DNA from: Ascidiaceihabitans donghaensis | GTDB taxonomy: Bacteria; Pseudomonadota; Alphaproteobacteria; Rhodobacterales; Rhodobacteraceae | Reading direction: 5' to 3' | DNA: 64,000 bases | NCBI RefSeq assembly: GCF_900302465.1 | Contig: NZ_OMOR01000001.1 | Span: 1,550,001 to 1,614,000, forward strand | Part shown: piece after piece, positions 1 to 9,289 of the stretch | Layout of the letters: every line of letters starts with the position of its first letter | How positions within the stretch are numbered: position 1 is the first letter of the stretch | Program-made: the position numbers and the translations under genes | Notes under the pieces: generated by a model | The model's database searches: none | The model's input: only the letters and a program-made list of their open reading frames with translations | What the model was told of the DNA's origin: nothing

Positions 1-724
1 CGTCTCCAGCCAAGGTGCCTGTGTTTGTGATGTTTTCTGACACGGATGCCCCGCTGATCAAGGAGGCGGCGTTGCCAGTGACAGTGCCTGTGTTGACGAA
101 CTGTACGTTTTCAACAAAGCTATTAAAGGCCACTGTCGCTGTCAGATGATTGCCCGCGATCAGGTTGGAATTTTGCACGCTGATGATTGTGCCGGTGTTG
201 GTGAAGTCTGCATTCACGATGCTTTCAAACACAAAACCCGGCCCTTCGCCGACGGTCACCGTGCCGCTGTTGGCGGCTTGCACATCCACGATGGTTTGAA
301 ATTCGAACCCGCGCCCTTGCATGGCCGTTGTGGTGCCTGCGTTGTTGAACCGAAACTCTGAGCCGTCTTGCAAATAGGTGCTGCCTGTCGCCAGAACCCC
401 GAAAAAGCTGAGGTTTGTGTTGGTGGTGATTGTGGCGTCGTTGCCGATGCTCAACGACACTTCAAAATCCCATTCCCCAAGGCTGGATGAGTAGTCGATG
501 CGAAAGGCGTTGGACCCTGCGAACCCGTCGCCGTTCATGATCATGTCAAAATCATCAAGCCCGGTCACATCCAGCAAACTGCCATCTGCCGCCAGAGTGA
601 CATTTTCAAAGACGATCACCTCGTCGCCTGTGCCAACGGTCAAGTTTGGGCTGCCTAAGCTATTAATGATTTCGCCGCCGATGCTTGTGTTGGTTTGGTC
701 TGTGGTGATGAAGCGTAATGTCAT
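1..724 (-). CDS. Repeat-rich surface/secreted protein, N-terminal part (cut by window edge)
   Basis: An open minus-strand frame runs from an ATG at 724 to the left edge without a stop (about 241 residues seen). It begins MTLRFITTDQTNTSIGGEII and contains repeated short motifs such as NTGTI, NTGTV and NSGTV, with many Asn, Thr and Gly residues. This is the pattern of beta-helical adhesin or autotransporter-like passenger repeats, and the same motif style occurs in the neighbouring RTX protein. No signal peptide is visible, which would fit type I secretion. The gene lies 201 bases downstream of the RTX gene on the same strand, so the two may be tandem paralogues. The C-terminus and any RTX repeats lie outside the window. 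The function is unknown; the surface or secreted role is inferred. Confidence 0.7.
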   Translation of the reverse strand, partial: MTLRFITTDQTNTSIGGEIINSLGSPNLTVGTGDEVIVFENVTLAADGSLLDVTGLDDFDMIMNGDGFAGSNAFRIDYSSSLGEWDFEVSLSIGNDATITTNTNLSFFGVLATGSTYLQDGSEFRFNNAGTTTAMQGRGFEFQTIVDVQAANSGTVTVGEGPGFVFESIVNADFTNTGTIISVQNSNLIAGNHLTATVAFNSFVENVQFVNTGTVTGNAASLISGASVSENITNTGTLAGD

Positions 725-871
725 TGGAACAATCCCCCCGGAAGTTTGACGACGTTTGACGCCAAATATTTGTCATTAATCTGTTGATTAAAGACGGTTG
801 CATTTTTGGCTGGCAAGAAAAAGTCAGGGAAACCTGACTAAGCGATCAGGATTTCTAGGGTGGGTTGTGGT

Positions 872-900
872 CCGCGCCAAATCCTTGGTTTTTGGCGCGG
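872..900 (-). terminator. Perfect 10-bp hairpin after the RTX gene
   Basis: CCGCGCCAAA at 872-881 pairs perfectly with TTTGGCGCGG at 891-900 across a 9-base loop, just past the stop of the RTX gene. No clear T tract follows on the minus strand, so it may be a terminator or an mRNA 3' end stabiliser. Confidence 0.45.
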
Positions 901-925
901 AATGAGGCGCTTGTCCGGTTGCCAA

Positions 926-2734
926 CTACAGGATGAAATCATCCACCGTCATGGTACTGACGTTGTTCATGTTTACGCGCATGTCGACCGTGCCGTTGCC
1001 ATCCACGTCCATCTCGAACCGCAATCCGCTGGATGTGGTTTGGAAACGCACTTCGGCCTGCGTGCCGGAAAATGCGTTGTCACCGACGAAGACGAAATCC
1101 TCGACCTCTGACAGGTCGATCCGGTCCAGCCCTTGTTCAAAGTCGCGGATACGGTCGGCGTTTGCTGTCGTTGAGTCCGTGGCCGCAAGGTAAACAAACG
1201 TATCGGCCCCCGCGCCGCCCCGCATCACATCGCGTGCAGCGCCGCCAATCAGCAGGTCTTCGCCTGTGCCGCCAAACAGTTTGTCGCTCCCACCGCCGCC
1301 TGTCAGAGTGTCATTGCCCGCTTCGCCGCGCAGCAGATCGTCGTTGTTGTTGCCAAACAGGGAGTCATCGCCGATGCCCCCAAACACAAAGTCGTTGCCA
1401 TCGCCGCCAGACAGGAAATCGGCCCCGGCACCACCGTAAAGGATGTCGACGTCCGCGCCGCCGCTGATATCGTCATTGCCTGTGTTGCCAAAGATCGTGT
1501 CGTTGCCTGCGTCCCCCAGCAAGGTGTCATCGCCGGAATTGCCGGTGATGGAATCCGCGCCGATCCCGCCATCTACATCGTCATTGCCGGAGCCGCCGCG
1601 CAGTTCGTCGTCGCCGTTGTCCCCTGTGATCGTGTCGTCGCCACTGCCGCCTGCGACCGTGTCGTTGTCGTCGCGACCTGCCAAAAGGTCATCGCCAGCC
1701 CCGCCTGCGATGCTGTCGTTGCCATCCCCCCCATCAAAACGATCATCGAAGGTGGAACCGGTGATTGTGTCGTTGCCGAGCCCGCCCAAGACCTCACCGG
1801 TGACAATTGCCGCGCCTGTTCCAACATAGAGGTCGTTGCCGGAAAACAATGACACATTGCCATCAATCAGCCCGGAATTGCGGACAGTGGACACCAAAAC
1901 AGCGCCAGAAAATACGATGTCCCCGCTGATCGTTCCAGAGTTGATCACGGTGTCGTCGCCCGTATCGGAAAAGTCACCCATTTCGATATCGCCGGTAATT
2001 GAGCCGGAGTTGCGCAAGACGTCTACGCCGCGCTCAAAATCCATGTCGCCTGTGATTGTGCCGGAATTGGTAAAGTCGTCCGTGCCACGCGAGCCGCGGA
2101 AGGCGTCACCGCCGACCACTGAAATGCTGCCCGAGTTGTTGATGGTTGCACTGAGGGTTTGGGCAAACTGGGCCTCGATGCCGAATTCCTGACCCACGAT
2201 GTTGCCATTGTTGTTCAGCTCGAAATTCGTGCCAGCAAACTTGATCGCGCTTTCACCAATGATTGTGCCGTCATTGACGAGGCGATTGTTGTCGCCGTCC
2301 ATGATGATGGTTTCGATCGTGGTGGTGCCCGACCCGAAAGTGCTGCTGATCAGCCCTGCGTTATAGATTTCGTTGTTGGCGCCATCCAGCCGGATTGCCT
2401 CGCCACCGACAATTTCACCGTAGTTTGTGATGCTGTTGAAATCACCGTCCAGATCAATCGCGCGATACAGTGGGGATGTTTGAACCTTGCCGGTTTGGCC
2501 GATAAAAATGCTGACCTCGTCAATGACCGTGGAATCCGTTATGGCACTGCCGCCAAGGTCCATAATGGTGCCGTTTACGACAAGGAAACGTGACTCATCA
2601 CTGCCGTTTATGACGACGGCGCTGGTTGCGCTGGTGGAATAATGCAAGATGCCTTCGGCCAGGAAATACGTATCATTCTCTGTGCCAAGTATTTGGTTTG
2701 TGCTGGTGTTGGTCGTTAAAATGACGTCTGCCAT
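926..2734 (-). CDS. RTX calcium-binding secreted protein with beta-helix-like repeats
   Basis: About 602 residues from MADVILTT. The ATG at 2734 is chosen because AGGACC lies just upstream on the minus strand; an in-frame start at 2764 has less support. The N-terminal half has repeats such as NSGTITGD, NSGSITGD and NSGTISGD. The middle and C-terminal part carries more than ten glycine/aspartate nonapeptides of the GGxGxDxxx type, for example GGDGNDSIA and GGAGADFLS, which in the RTX family bind calcium and form a parallel beta-roll. The end (about the last 90 residues, starting near GADTFVYLA) resembles the C-terminal serralysin-like region that precedes a type I secretion signal. It is probably exported by a type I system encoded elsewhere. 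The substrate or role (adhesin, biofilm or S-layer-like) cannot be told from the sequence. Confidence 0.85.
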   Translation of the reverse strand: MADVILTTNTSTNQILGTENDTYFLAEGILHYSTSATSAVVINGSDESRFLVVNGTIMDLGGSAITDSTVIDEVSIFIGQTGKVQTSPLYRAIDLDGDFNSITNYGEIVGGEAIRLDGANNEIYNAGLISSTFGSGTTTIETIIMDGDNNRLVNDGTIIGESAIKFAGTNFELNNNGNIVGQEFGIEAQFAQTLSATINNSGSISVVGGDAFRGSRGTDDFTNSGTITGDMDFERGVDVLRNSGSITGDIEMGDFSDTGDDTVINSGTISGDIVFSGAVLVSTVRNSGLIDGNVSLFSGNDLYVGTGAAIVTGEVLGGLGNDTITGSTFDDRFDGGDGNDSIAGGAGDDLLAGRDDNDTVAGGSGDDTITGDNGDDELRGGSGNDDVDGGIGADSITGNSGDDTLLGDAGNDTIFGNTGNDDISGGADVDILYGGAGADFLSGGDGNDFVFGGIGDDSLFGNNNDDLLRGEAGNDTLTGGGGSDKLFGGTGEDLLIGGAARDVMRGGAGADTFVYLAATDSTTANADRIRDFEQGLDRIDLSEVEDFVFVGDNAFSGTQAEVRFQTTSSGLRFEMDVDGNGTVDMRVNMNNVSTMTVDDFIL

Positions 2735-3172
2735 GGGTTTGGTCCTATTGCTTTTGTGGCGCAAGGCAGATGCCTGTTTTGCCCTGTTGGATGTGCGCCG
2801 TGGGCGTGATCCGCAGCGCGAGACGGTGGCCGATGTTCAAGCCGGAATCTGTGTTCGAGGGGGAAGTTGGTGGTTTTGATGTCGCCTGCGTACGAGATCG
2901 GTTTGCATGGCAAGATACAGATGTGGTGCGTCCAGCCTGCGCAGTTTGCGCCATTGAACCCTATCCCCCCGGATTAGGTTCTGACAAATTTCTAGGAAAA
3001 ATGTGTAAAATCAACTTATAATTAAGCGAAGTCCGGATTTCCCTACCTTTTGGTCAGGAAAGTTCCCGATATGCGGGAGGCCTTGCGTGCTGGAGGTAAA
3101 ACCAAAGATTTTGCGCGTAAATCCGCCGATGTTTTGTGCTGCGCGGCGGGTGAAGATTGGCAATTGGCAGCA
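2735..3172. other. Non-coding interval between the RTX gene and the glnA terminator
   Basis: No convincing gene is seen. An AT-rich stretch near 2985-3030 could hold the minus-strand promoter of the RTX gene, but no clean -35/-10 pair could be assigned. Confidence 0.4.
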
Positions 3173-3203
3173 AAAAAGGCGCCCCGAACCGGAGCGCCTT
3201 TTT
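3173..3203 (-). terminator. Rho-independent terminator of glnA
   Basis: A-rich and GC-rich left arm 3173-3185 pairs with 3191-3203 (GGAGCGCCTTTTT) with one mismatch and a 5-base loop. It has T runs on both strands. It lies about 40 bases past the glnA stop and could also work in the plus direction. Confidence 0.8.
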
Positions 3204-3241
3204 CGTAAGTTTCAGGTATGCGGAACGAACCGCGCCCTGCC

Positions 3242-4645
3242 TTAGCAGGAGTAGTACATCGCGAATTCCACCGGGTGCGGTGTGTGTTCGTAACGTTCAA
3301 CTTCTTCCATTTTCAGGCCTATGTAGCCTTCGATCTGGTCAGCTGTGAACACGTCACCAGCCAACAAGAAGTCCATGTCTTTGCGCAATTCGTCCAGCGC
3401 TTCGCGCAAGGACCCACAGACTGTTGGGATTTCCGACAGTTCTTCGGCTGGCAGGTCATACAAGTTCTTGTCCATGGCTTCGCCGGGATCGATCTTGTTC
3501 TGGATGCCGTCAAGGCCAGCCATCAAAAGTGCCGCGAAGCACAGGTATGGGTTGGCGGATGGATCAGGAAAACGGGCCTCAACGCGCTTGGCTTTGGGGC
3601 TTTCTGTCCATGGGATACGTACACAGCCAGAGCGGTTGCGGGCAGAGTAGGCGCGCAGAACGGGGGCTTCAAAGCCCGGGATCAAACGCTTGTAGCTGTT
3701 TGTACCGGGGTTGGTGAAGGCGTTCAGGGCTTTGGCGTGGTGCAGAATGCCGCCGATGAAATACAAGGCTTCTTGTGAAAGGTCCGCGTATTTGTCGCCT
3801 GCAAACAACGGCTTGCCGTCTTTCCAGATCGACATGTTCACGTGCATGCCTGTGCCGTTGTCGCCTGCGATGGGCTTTGGCATGAAGGTGGCGGATTTGC
3901 CGTAGGCGTGGGCCACGTTGTGGATCACGTATTTGTATTTTTGCAGCTCGTCGGCCTGTTTGGTCAGGCTGTCAAAGATCAAGCCCAGCTCGTGCTGGCA
4001 AGACGCCACCTCGTGGTGGTGCTTGTCGACCTTCATGCCCAGACGTTTCATCGTGGACAGCATTTCAGAGCGCAGATCGTGGGATTCGTCGGTGGGGTTG
4101 ACCGGGAAGTAACCGCCTTTGACGCCTGGGCGGTGGCCCATGTTGCCCATTTCGTATTCTGTGTCTGTGTTCCAAGAGGCATCTGTCGCATCAACTTCGT
4201 AGGAGACTTTGTTGATGGAGTTGGAATAGCGCACGTCGTCAAACAGAAAGAATTCGGCTTCTGGACCCATGTAGGCCACGTCACCGATGCCTGTGGATTT
4301 CAGGTAAGCTTCGGCTTTTTCGGCTGTGCCGCGTGGGTCACGCTCGTACGCCTCGCCAGTGTCAGGCTCCACAACAGAGCAATGCACGCAGATGGTTTTT
4401 TCAGCGTAGAACGGATCAACATAGGCGCTGTCCACATCGACGATCAGTTTCATGTCGGAGGCTTCGATGGATTTCCAGCCCTCGATGGAGGAGCCGTCAA
4501 ACATGAAGCCTTCTTCAAGGAAATCTTCGTCCACTTGGTCAGAGCACAGCGTGACGTGCTGCAGTTTGCCGCGTGGGTCGGTGAAACGGATGTCGACGTA
4601 TTCGGCGTCTTCATCTTTGATCATGTCGAGAACTTTGTTGCTCAT
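3242..4645 (-). CDS. glnA: Glutamine synthetase type I
   Basis: 467 residues, the usual length for class I glutamine synthetase. The enzyme makes glutamine from glutamate, ammonia and ATP and acts as a cytosolic dodecamer. Visible family features include [10 protein letters not shown] near the N-terminus, the GTGMHVN region, [10 protein letters not shown], and the adenylylation loop [10 protein letters not shown] with the target tyrosine at about residue 396. That tyrosine implies control by GlnE adenylyltransferase. The gene sits 35 bases after glnB on the same strand, the typical alphaproteobacterial glnBA operon, so PII signalling and nitrogen status probably control it. Start MSNKVLDM is preceded by AAAGGACG. 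Confidence 0.98.
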   Translation of the reverse strand: MSNKVLDMIKDEDAEYVDIRFTDPRGKLQHVTLCSDQVDEDFLEEGFMFDGSSIEGWKSIEASDMKLIVDVDSAYVDPFYAEKTICVHCSVVEPDTGEAYERDPRGTAEKAEAYLKSTGIGDVAYMGPEAEFFLFDDVRYSNSINKVSYEVDATDASWNTDTEYEMGNMGHRPGVKGGYFPVNPTDESHDLRSEMLSTMKRLGMKVDKHHHEVASCQHELGLIFDSLTKQADELQKYKYVIHNVAHAYGKSATFMPKPIAGDNGTGMHVNMSIWKDGKPLFAGDKYADLSQEALYFIGGILHHAKALNAFTNPGTNSYKRLIPGFEAPVLRAYSARNRSGCVRIPWTESPKAKRVEARFPDPSANPYLCFAALLMAGLDGIQNKIDPGEAMDKNLYDLPAEELSEIPTVCGSLREALDELRKDMDFLLAGDVFTADQIEGYIGLKMEEVERYEHTPHPVEFAMYYSC

Positions 4646-4680
4646 GTCTAAGCGTCCTTTCAGTCTTAAAGTATAGATTT

Positions 4681-5189
<509 letters not shown>

Positions 5190-6848
5190 ATGACAGAACT
5201 TCTGACCGCATCACAAATGCGGGCTTTGGAGCAGGCGGCAATTGCCTCCGGCGAGGTCACCGGTTTGGAGCTTATGGAACGTGCCGGGCAAGGTGTTGTC
5301 GAGGCGATTTTTGAAGAATGGCCCGCGTTTGCGCCTGCGGCGGGCGTGGATTGGGGGCCAGCCCCCAAACCCCCGGGATATTTGAAGCAAGAAGAAAAAG
5401 GACCTTGGCGCGCTGTGGTCTTGTGTGGGCCGGGCAACAATGGCGGTGATGGGTTTGTTGTGGCGCGTTTGCTGGCGGGTTTTGGCTGGGCAGTCGATGT
5501 GTTTTTTTATGGGGATGTTGAGAGGTTGCCCGCGGATGCGCGGGTGAATTATGAGCGGTGGTCGGAGGTTGGTTCTGTGCACCTTTGGAACGACGACGCG
5601 ATCGAAGGTCGCCTTGACGGATTTGTTTCAGGCGACAGATCCTCATTTGAGCATCAGCTTGTTGTAGATGCGTTATTTGGTGTTGGACTTACAAGAAACA
5701 TGCCGGTTGATACTGAAAGGGCGCGGCATGGATTTGTTCCAACGGTTACACATACCCCGCAAAGCGAGAGACCCAAGTATGTTGCCATAGATTTACCAAG
5801 CGGACTTTGCTCAGATTCAGGAGTGAACAGAGGGGCTTTTCCGACGGATCTGACCGTGACGTTTCATCGCCCAAAGTTGGGGCACTATCTGTTTGGTGAC
5901 AACCATTTTGGGGGCGGCCCAAGCTTGTGCAACCAAGTTAGCGTTATTGACATTGGCTTGGAGAGTTCGCGGGCTGATCAACCTGTTTTGCTGATGGATT
6001 CGAAAAATTTGGCCGCGAAATTGTCTAAGAATTCTTGTGAACATAAATTCAATCATGGCTCTGCGCTGGTTCTGTCTGGCGGTTCTGGACGCACAGGTGC
6101 AGCCCGTTTGGCGGCGCGGGGGGCTTTGCGGATTGGCGCGGGGTTGGTCACTTTGGGGGTGCCTCCGGCGGCGCAGCTGGAGGTGGCGGGCCATGTAACG
6201 GCTTTGATGGTGAAGCGCGTGGCAGATGCTGATGGGTTGGCGGAGGTTTTGCAGGATAAGCGGTTAAATGCGTTGTGTTTGGGGCCAGGGCTTGGGCTTG
6301 AACGGGCACGGGCCTTGGTGCCTGTGGCGTTGGCGGCGGGGCGGGCCAGTGTTTTGGATGCCGATGCGTTGAGTACGTTTGCGGATGATCCGCGCACATT
6401 GTTCGACATGGCACACAAGCGATGTGTTTTGACGCCGCATGGGGGCGAGTTTGCCCGGCTGTTTCCTGATCTTGCCGAAAAACTTAACGCGCCTGCTGAA
6501 AAGGGTCCTGCCTATTCCAAGGTTGATGCGACGCGTGAAGCGGCTGCGCGTGCGGGCTGTGTGGTTTTGTTCAAGGGTCCAGATACTGTGATCGCGGACC
6601 CGTCTGGTCGCTGTAGCGTCCATGCCGCCGCCTATGACCGTGCGGCCCCATGGTTGGCCACGGCCGGGGCGGGGGACGTCTTGGCTGGTTTCATCACGGG
6701 GTTGTTGGCGCGTGGGTTCGCGCCGATGCAGGCCGCAGAGACCGCCACATGGTTGCATGTGGAATGTGCACGCAGTTTTGGCCCCGGCTTGATCGCCGAG
6801 GACCTGAGTGAGCAATTGCCTCATGTGTTTCGCGAGCTGGAAGTGTAA
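5190..6848 (+). CDS. nnr: Bifunctional NAD(P)H-hydrate epimerase / ADP-dependent NAD(P)H-hydrate dehydratase
   Basis: 552 residues. The N-terminal YjeF_N epimerase domain (about 1-235) has CGPGNNGGDG at residues 79-88 and AIDLPSG further on. The C-terminal carbohydrate-kinase-like dehydratase domain (about 250-552) has VLSGGSGRTGAA, DADAL, LTPHGGE and the GAGD catalytic motif near residue 493. The two activities repair damaged hydrated NAD(P)H. Residues 53-70 (WGPAPKPPGYLKQEE region) have no counterpart in ordinary YjeF_N proteins and are encoded by a GC-rich palindromic element, so they look like an in-frame repeat insertion. Divergent from glnB, with its start at ATG 5190. Confidence 0.93.
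   Translation: MTELLTASQMRALEQAAIASGEVTGLELMERAGQGVVEAIFEEWPAFAPAAGVDWGPAPKPPGYLKQEEKGPWRAVVLCGPGNNGGDGFVVARLLAGFGWAVDVFFYGDVERLPADARVNYERWSEVGSVHLWNDDAIEGRLDGFVSGDRSSFEHQLVVDALFGVGLTRNMPVDTERARHGFVPTVTHTPQSERPKYVAIDLPSGLCSDSGVNRGAFPTDLTVTFHRPKLGHYLFGDNHFGGGPSLCNQVSVIDIGLESSRADQPVLLMDSKNLAAKLSKNSCEHKFNHGSALVLSGGSGRTGAARLAARGALRIGAGLVTLGVPPAAQLEVAGHVTALMVKRVADADGLAEVLQDKRLNALCLGPGLGLERARALVPVALAAGRASVLDADALSTFADDPRTLFDMAHKRCVLTPHGGEFARLFPDLAEKLNAPAEKGPAYSKVDATREAAARAGCVVLFKGPDTVIADPSGRCSVHAAAYDRAAPWLATAGAGDVLAGFITGLLARGFAPMQAAETATWLHVECARSFGPGLIAEDLSEQLPHVFRELEV
5346..5402 (+). repeat. Palindromic repeat-like element inserted in frame within nnr
   Basis: GGGGG at 5353-5357 and CCCCC at 5362-5366 form a tight hairpin, followed by AAACCCCCGGGATATTTGAAG and an A/G-rich tail. 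From memory, similar GGGGGCCAGCCCCC...CCCCGGGATATTT sequences recur between genes in Rhodobacteraceae. That is recollection, not a search result. Here it is read through as coding sequence. Confidence 0.55.
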
Positions 6849-6857
6849 GCGGAGGCC

Positions 6858-7361
6858 TTACGCCGCTTTTGATTGCACAGCCTGCGCCAAAGGCACCGCC
6901 ACTTCCAGACCATCCGCATAAATCACGTGCGGTTTGTCAAAGGTCAGCTGCACCAACAGCATTGGACGCAAGCCCAGATCGATGATGAATTCATCATCAA
7001 TTAACTGCCCTGCTTCGACCACGGTGTGCAGTTTGCCAAACATGGATTGCGCCCGCCAGTCCCGCACCAATATGCGCTGGGCCGCAGGCAGGATCACATT
7101 GTGTTCGGGGCGTGTGTGACCCAAAGATCCGGCTTTTATGGACACGGCCTGCGCCAGAACACGCAAAGACGATACGTCTTTCAGCGTCACCATACCTGCA
7201 TCACGCGTGACGACTTTGTCGCCGGGGGAAAGATATTCGACGGGAATTTCCCCGTCTGATGTAAACACGATGCTACCGGCCACCAAGCCTGTTTGCACCG
7301 CATGTGCGCGTACCCCTGAGCTTTGCCCAGTCTCGACGCGCCTGACCGTTTTCGGTTTCAT
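6858..7361 (-). CDS. Hint (hedgehog/intein) domain protein, nucleophile apparently lost
   Basis: 167 residues. Residues about 30-150 match the Hint_2 pattern: AGSIVFTSDGEIPVEYLSPGDKVVTRD, then PEHNVILPAAQRILVRDW (the usual SPxHR-like block), and ADGLEVA near the end. In active Hint domains a Cys begins the motif (CFxxGTxI); the aligned position here is Gly in GLVAGSIV, so self-cleavage is unlikely. These proteins are common in Rhodobacteraceae, often with RTX proteins, and their function is unclear. Only 9 bases separate its stop from that of nnr. Start ATG 7361 has AGAGACG upstream. Confidence 0.75.
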   Translation of the reverse strand: MKPKTVRRVETGQSSGVRAHAVQTGLVAGSIVFTSDGEIPVEYLSPGDKVVTRDAGMVTLKDVSSLRVLAQAVSIKAGSLGHTRPEHNVILPAAQRILVRDWRAQSMFGKLHTVVEAGQLIDDEFIIDLGLRPMLLVQLTFDKPHVIYADGLEVAVPLAQAVQSKAA

Positions 7362-7526
7362 TGGCGTCTCTTTTTTGTATCAACCTGCCTCTAGGTTAGA
7401 CACAACATATCCCAATATATCTTTAATGTCGTCTTCTTTTTCCGCACCCTTGAGTGCATTTTCCTCTCGCATCCTGTGCGGGCCTTTGCTATGGCGCGTC
7501 AGCACGACGAATGTTCGTGCATGGAT

Positions 7527-7610
7527 GCGGGTGTGGCGGAATTGGTAGACGCACCAGATTTAGGTTCTGGCGCCTTTGGCGTGGGGGTTCGAGTCCCTTC
7601 ACCCGCACCA
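7527..7610 (+). tRNA. tRNA-Leu (anticodon UAG)
   Basis: The acceptor stem GCGGGTG (7527-7533) pairs with CACCCGC (7600-7606), followed by discriminator A and an encoded CCA (7608-7610). The anticodon stem CCAGA/TCTGG encloses the loop TTTAGGT with anticodon TAG at 7561-7563. A long variable arm and the T loop GGTTCGAGTCC identify a class II leucine tRNA. It reads CUN leucine codons. Confidence 0.97.
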
Positions 7611-7620
7611 TATCTTCTTT

Positions 7621-7683
7621 GCCTACCGCCCTCGGCTACTTGAGGCAGTCTTGATTGGCCTACCGCCTTCGGTTACTTGAGGC
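7621..7683 (+). repeat. Two 26-bp near-identical direct repeats after tRNA-Leu
   Basis: GCCTACCGCC-Y-TCGG-Y-TACTTGAGGC occurs at 7621-7646 and 7658-7683, differing at two positions. Each unit begins GCCT and ends AGGC and can fold on itself. The pair lies between the tRNA 3' end and the ATG at 7690, so it may be a terminator, processing signal or REP-like element. Confidence 0.75.
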
Positions 7684-7689
7684 CCTGAT

Positions 7690-8445
7690 ATGCAAGATAC
7701 ATCCCTTCTACCGCGTGTTGAGAAAACGACCTTTGACGGTGTCGCAGCTTGGATCAAGCGTCCCGAAGCCACGCGTTCCAACGGGTTTACCCTTCTGCAC
7801 AGCCTGCTCAAGCCGGTGATGCCCCCAGCTTTACATCCGACCGGGGCGTTGGGCGGTATGGATGCCATTCGACAAGAAGCGGGGCGTCTGAACGTCTTCG
7901 CACAAGCGGGTTTGCCGGCGCCACGTGTTTTGGAGCTTCGCAGCGATTGTGTGATTTTGTCCGATACAGGCGCTCAACTGCGCGACACGCTTCACAGTCT
8001 GGCGGATGACAAGCAGCGCTTGCATTTGATAGAGCGTGCCATGCGTGGCCTTGGGGCCGTGCACGCAGCCAAGCTGTGCCATGGTCGCCCATTCCTGAAG
8101 GACATGACCATTGGAGCGGATGATCAGCTGTCGTTTCTGGATCTGGAAGAAAACCCCACTGCCCGGATGTCACTGCAAGATGCGCAGGCCCGTGATGTCT
8201 GGCTGCTGTTGCTGGCCAGTACCGAGTTTTATCTTGGGCCGCCGCCCGAAACACCCTTGCAGGGGCTGACCGATCTTTTGGATGTATATCTGACGGAATG
8301 CGGCACCAGCTTGACGCCGCAGTTGCGCAATTTGGGACGCGCTTTGCGGCCTTACAGGCGGGTGATGTCGGTGTTGCGTCTGAAAGATGTTAGTAAGGAT
8401 GCAGCTGGGGCGTATTGGTCCATGCGTGTGCTTGAACAACTTTAA
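7690..8445 (+). CDS. Kinase-fold protein (BUD32/WaaP/aminoglycoside phosphotransferase-like)
   Basis: 251 residues. The order of features resembles a small protein-kinase-like fold: a lysine in AAWIKRPE near residue 22, a Glu in IRQEAGRLNVF near 63, then LGAVHAAKLCHGRPFLKDM (catalytic-loop-like HG...) near 125-140 and LSFLDLEENP (DFG-like) near 153. This is the pattern of LPS kinases and related small-molecule or protein kinases. The catalytic Asp after HG is not conserved, so activity is uncertain. Start ATG 7690 directly follows the repeats downstream of tRNA-Leu. Substrate unknown. Confidence 0.6.
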   Translation: MQDTSLLPRVEKTTFDGVAAWIKRPEATRSNGFTLLHSLLKPVMPPALHPTGALGGMDAIRQEAGRLNVFAQAGLPAPRVLELRSDCVILSDTGAQLRDTLHSLADDKQRLHLIERAMRGLGAVHAAKLCHGRPFLKDMTIGADDQLSFLDLEENPTARMSLQDAQARDVWLLLLASTEFYLGPPPETPLQGLTDLLDVYLTECGTSLTPQLRNLGRALRPYRRVMSVLRLKDVSKDAAGAYWSMRVLEQL

Positions 8446-8599
8446 GGCGCTTTTTCGCCGTCGCGGTCTCGGGGGATCAGATAAGCCAGAAAACAAGCCG
8501 CTTCAACTGACGTCCGCTCTACAATATGACAGGATATGTCCCTATATGGCAGGGCAAACACCCATGGCCATATTTTGGGCAAACACAAAGGCGAAGATT

Positions 8600-9289
8600 A
8601 TGCAGGCAAAGATTGAACATAAAACCGGCATCACGGCACTAGAGGCCGCGGCCTTTGGTGTCATGGCTGTGGTGATTGCGGTGGGCTTTTATCTTGCGGC
8701 AACCAACGACGATCTGTTTCGGAGCCTCTACATTGTTGAGGACGGGTTTCTAGAATACGCGACATCCTTCATGTTGTTTGCCACCGCTGTCTTATGTTCG
8801 CTGCGGTTGGTCCGTGATCGAGCCTATCATACAAAGGCATTTACTTTGACCTATGTGTTAATTGTCGTCCTGATGATCTTTGGCGCAGGCGAAGAGATTT
8901 CCTGGGGCCAACGCATCTTCAACATCGAAAGCAGCGAATTCTTTTTGTCCAACAACCGCCAGTACGAGACGAATTTGCACAACATGGAAATCAACGGTGT
9001 AAACATCAACAAGCTGATATTCAGCAAGGGGCTGGTTCTGTTTTTGATCCTGTTCTATCTGATTTTGCCATGGGTATACCGCCGCAACGGCGCCGTGGCC
9101 CGGATGTTTGACAGATTGTATATACCGGTGCCCAAAGTGCATTTCGGCTTTGCGATGTTGGCGGCAGGTCTGATCATTGATCTGATCCCGTCGGGCAAAA
9201 AAGGCGAATTGAATGAGGTATGCCTGTCGATTTTCTTCTTTCTGACGCTGCTGACACCGCATAACAAACCCGTTGTCGTTCGTGACTAA
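8600..9289 (+). CDS. Multi-pass membrane protein with GEEISWGQR motif
   Basis: 229 residues from ATG 8600, preceded by AAAGGCGAAG. Earlier in-frame starts back to 8387 would overlap the previous gene. About six hydrophobic segments are visible: near 11-33, 48-68, 80-97, 142-160, 178-196 and 205-220. A conserved-looking GAGEEISWGQRIFN motif follows the third segment and suggests a catalytic or binding site facing the membrane surface. I recognise this motif from uncharacterised membrane proteins but no known function. It overlaps the next gene and probably forms a three-gene unit with the sialidase-like protein and another membrane protein. Confidence 0.75.
   Translation: MQAKIEHKTGITALEAAAFGVMAVVIAVGFYLAATNDDLFRSLYIVEDGFLEYATSFMLFATAVLCSLRLVRDRAYHTKAFTLTYVLIVVLMIFGAGEEISWGQRIFNIESSEFFLSNNRQYETNLHNMEINGVNINKLIFSKGLVLFLILFYLILPWVYRRNGAVARMFDRLYIPVPKVHFGFAMLAAGLIIDLIPSGKKGELNEVCLSIFFFLTLLTPHNKPVVVRD

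Noticed and set aside
1-2764. CRISPR-like or DNA tandem repeat array
   Set aside because: The periodicity is protein-level (RTX nonapeptides and NxGTI motifs); there are no identical DNA repeats separated by unique spacers.
2770-3021. Possible small plus-strand gene upstream of the RTX gene
   Set aside because: No ribosome site, no family pattern and unusual composition; it covers the likely RTX promoter region.
3842-4651. Long plus-strand frame opposite glnA
   Set aside because: It is the antisense of a highly conserved enzyme gene and the translation has no family resemblance.
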